From the NCBI GenBank assembly GCA_022448315.1, contig JAKVCA010000016.1, positions 193,461-255,290 of the forward strand: 61,830 bases of DNA, written 5' to 3'. Shown in pieces: positions 59,721 through 61,830 of the stretch. Each line of letters begins with the position of its first letter. The stretch's first letter is position 1. The notes under the pieces were generated by a model. It saw nothing but the letters and a program-made list of their open reading frames with translations, was not told the DNA's origin and searched no databases. The translations under genes were made by a program, and so were the position numbers. This stretch comes from Pirellulaceae bacterium. Its GTDB lineage: Bacteria > Planctomycetota > Planctomycetia > Pirellulales > Pirellulaceae.

Positions 59721-61682
59721 TCATTCGAAGTCCGGCTGAGGATTTTCCTCCCGGAGCTGAAGGCCGGTGGGGCGAGATGGTGCCGTCAATTCCATTTGCT
59801 GACCGTCTCGATTCAACTGGATTTTGACAGTCTTTCGCCCATTGGCACTTGAGTCTTGAAGCACACTCCTGAAATCGAGCCACGAAGCTACCTTCACCTC
59901 GTTTACCTGTTCAATGACATCGTCCTGCTGAAGACCCGCTGCCGTCCACTGGGAGTTCGGTTGGATTGAGGAGACCACAAGTCTCCGACCCTCCAGATTT
60001 TTCAGGACACGTTGAATATCCAGTTCATCCCCCTCAGGTTGACTCGTGTAGGGCGTTGGGTCTTGGCCCTCTCGGATGGCTTTTCGTCGGAGGACCTCCT
60101 TGACGGCTCGATAGGCGTTGATCAGGCCATGTCCGGTTTGGGGATCATCGCCTTCGGGGCCAACATCCAATGCGGTGTCGGTCACAATCTGTTTTAGATC
60201 CCAAGGCAGGAGTTCCGGATCAGCGCTCAACATCAGAGCGATCGTTCCGCAAAACATGGGACCGGCAAAGGAATTGCCGTTGACGGTAAAAGGAGCGACT
60301 TCGCCATTCGAAAGTAAAGTCGGGATTGCTGCGTTGAACGCGCAGACCTCAGGTTTGGTCACTGCCCCATCACGGTAGTGCTCTGTCTCCCAATGAACGG
60401 GCCCCTGACTGCTGAAAGGGGTGCGCGAAAGATCTCGCTGGATTCCAGCGGCCGCAAAGACGACTTCGGGGATGTCTTCCGGAGTCCTCATCTGGACTGG
60501 GGGTGCCACGTACTGAGGTGACCCTTCCTGCGCAAAATTGCCTGCCCCCGAGACGAAGAAAACCCCACACAGAGACCCGTGTTCCATAACTTTTCGATAG
60601 TGAGAACGCAGTTCACCAAGATTGGGAATTGAAAAGCTCATGCTGTAGGTGTCAGCCTGTTGTTCAATGGCCCACTCAATCGCCTGTTCAAAGTCGGCTC
60701 CTGCCATTACGCCAGCCCATTTTGATTCCGGAGCGACGCCGAGTTCAAAGGGACTATCCGGGGTCCCACGACCACACACGATCAATGCGCACGCGTGACC
60801 ATGCATCAGTTGGGGTGAAAATTTCGAGACTGGGACCGTTTGCCGCGTCAGGTTTCCCCGTCGTAGGTCAAAGTCGAAACCGTGGACGTCGTCTATCCGA
60901 CCGTTTTCATCGTCATCGATTTTGTTGCCCGGAATTTCGGCAACATTGCAGTACAAATTGGCGGCCGCGTTCGGCGAAATAACAAAATTCTGGTCCTGGA
61001 TCACGTTGAGCGTTCCTTGCCCGGTCACTCCGAGTTCTCGCCAGACTCGATCGACCATGAGGTGGCGAATGTACCAAGGATGTTGGTACCGATCTGGAGA
61101 AAAAGGATGCCGATCTTCCGAATTGCGGGTTGAACGGGTGTCGGGGGACGGCCGTTTTTTCTCACGACGAATTGCGTTTCGACGTTTTGCAAAGACTCGA
61201 CTCACGCCAGGAATTGCTTTCAGTCTTTCAGCAGAATTCGGTGCAAGAGTGAATGAGATTCCATTGACGATCCAGTGTCTTTGGATATTTTCGATGACGC
61301 CATCCGCGACCAGCTGGTTCAAGTGGTCTCGAGCCCGTGAATAGGAGTCATCGCTGGTCTCTTTAAGTTTTTGAATGGCCTCTTGACGCAGTTTGGTCCG
61401 TTGCGCTTTCGCCAGTTGGCGGGTTCGCCGAAGGTACGCTTCGCCATCTCCCAGTAGTTGTTTGTTGAACCAGACTACCACTCGCTGCGATGCGTTCGAA
61501 CGATCTCTGACCCGAGGGTCCATCCAAAAAATGGGGCCCTCGATTGATTCAGCTTCCAAAGTTTTGACACTTTGAAGGTTGGGAGTCGTTTGATCGAAAG
61601 ATGCGGCAATGCCCGCTGGAATGGTGAGAGCCATGGTTTGGGCCAGAGCAACGCTGCAGGTGATCAGCTTGGGGATGCACAT
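59721..61682 (-). CDS. Subtilisin-like (S8) serine protease with PDZ domain
   Basis: About 653 residues from ATG 61682, which starts a signal peptide (MCIPKLITCSVALAQTMALTIPAG); an open frame reaches 61820. An inhibitor-like pro-region precedes the catalytic domain. His 294 in MHGHACA and Ser 471 in GNSFAGP match the S8 motifs, and SGAGN gives the oxyanion Asn. The Asp motif is unclear: the expected DTG-like strand reads VIQDQNF. The C-terminus (about 560-640) is a PDZ-like domain (VSSIQPNSQWTAAGLQQDDV). Exported. Activity needs testing because of the Asp. Confidence 0.88.
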   Translation of the reverse strand: MCIPKLITCSVALAQTMALTIPAGIAASFDQTTPNLQSVKTLEAESIEGPIFWMDPRVRDRSNASQRVVVWFNKQLLGDGEAYLRRTRQLAKAQRTKLRQEAIQKLKETSDDSYSRARDHLNQLVADGVIENIQRHWIVNGISFTLAPNSAERLKAIPGVSRVFAKRRNAIRREKKRPSPDTRSTRNSEDRHPFSPDRYQHPWYIRHLMVDRVWRELGVTGQGTLNVIQDQNFVISPNAAANLYCNVAEIPGNKIDDDENGRIDDVHGFDFDLRRGNLTRQTVPVSKFSPQLMHGHACALIVCGRGTPDSPFELGVAPESKWAGVMAGADFEQAIEWAIEQQADTYSMSFSIPNLGELRSHYRKVMEHGSLCGVFFVSGAGNFAQEGSPQYVAPPVQMRTPEDIPEVVFAAAGIQRDLSRTPFSSQGPVHWETEHYRDGAVTKPEVCAFNAAIPTLLSNGEVAPFTVNGNSFAGPMFCGTIALMLSADPELLPWDLKQIVTDTALDVGPEGDDPQTGHGLINAYRAVKEVLRRKAIREGQDPTPYTSQPEGDELDIQRVLKNLEGRRLVVSSIQPNSQWTAAGLQQDDVIEQVNEVKVASWLDFRSVLQDSSANGRKTVKIQLNRDGQQMELTAPSRPTGLQLREENPQPDFE

Positions 61683-61800
61683 GAGCAAGACCTGTCCGTT
61701 TCGAAAGATCGAATCCTGTGGAAAGTTGCCTAAAGTCGAACACCTGTCAGGCGTGCCGATTTCATTAGGTGTCCAAGAATACCAGTTGGTGAGAGGCAAT

Positions 61801-61830
61801 GTCCATTCCGCTAGGTCCATTGCGCTAGGT
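61801..61830. repeat. 14-bp tandem repeat running off the window
   Basis: GTCCATTNCGCTAG occurs at 61801 and 61815 and GT begins a third copy at the window edge. It lies upstream of the protease gene; the total copy number cannot be seen. Confidence 0.75.

Overview
The window reads as chromosomal DNA of a planctomycete, most likely a Pirellulaceae-type marine member. The evidence is the protein set: MoxR/DUF58/BatA operons, DUF4159 proteins, a DUF1559-type lipoprotein, PQQ-like beta-propellers, tetrahydromethanopterin C1 genes (mch plus an ATP-grasp ligase) next to HemQ, and alpha/alpha-toroid proteins. GC looks moderate (low to mid 50s, by eye). No rRNA operon, insertion sequence, prophage or CRISPR array was seen.

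Left part (1-18.3 kb): two paralogous MoxR-DUF58 systems on opposite strands. The minus-strand set is a truncated DUF58 gene, moxR, a DUF4159 lipoprotein and a TPR/HExxH protein, followed by an ABC ATPase with an ABC-2 permease fused to a CPBP protease, and a toroid-DUF4159 fusion. Divergent from it is a plus-strand operon moxR-DUF58-BatA-VWA/GATase. Then come a DUF1559-type lipoprotein and a PQQ-like protein (18.6-21.7 kb).

Middle part (21.8-30.9 kb): a small Cys protein, dapB and thrC (minus); dksA-like and lspA (plus) behind a near-consensus promoter; the SRP RNA and an MntR-type regulator (minus); mch, ATP-grasp ligase and hemQ (plus); a PaaI-type thioesterase (minus).

Island 31.5-50.5 kb is the most unusual part. 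A PaaK-like adenylating enzyme and an aldehyde dehydrogenase (ending in a terminator) and an iron alcohol dehydrogenase could together reduce a carboxylic acid to an alcohol. A tight operon follows: HemW-type radical SAM, lipoyl-carrier (GcvH-like) protein and two-cluster ferredoxin. A second radical SAM enzyme is convergent. A class II terpene cyclase-like protein (DADDT motif) overlaps a DUF116-polyprenyl synthase fusion, followed by a chorismate-lyase-like gene. DUF3311/SSS transporter, rpsR, a thioesterase and a short toroid protein complete it. I infer, without proof, a specialised lipid or (mero)terpenoid pathway.

Right part (50.6-61.8 kb): a LolD-like ATPase with a large FtsX-type permease, tRNA-Leu(CAA), a minus-strand xylB-tupA-tupB-tupC operon (tungstate uptake coupled to a sugar kinase), and a subtilisin-like PDZ protease. 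Short tandem repeats of 12-23 bp recur in gaps and gene ends.
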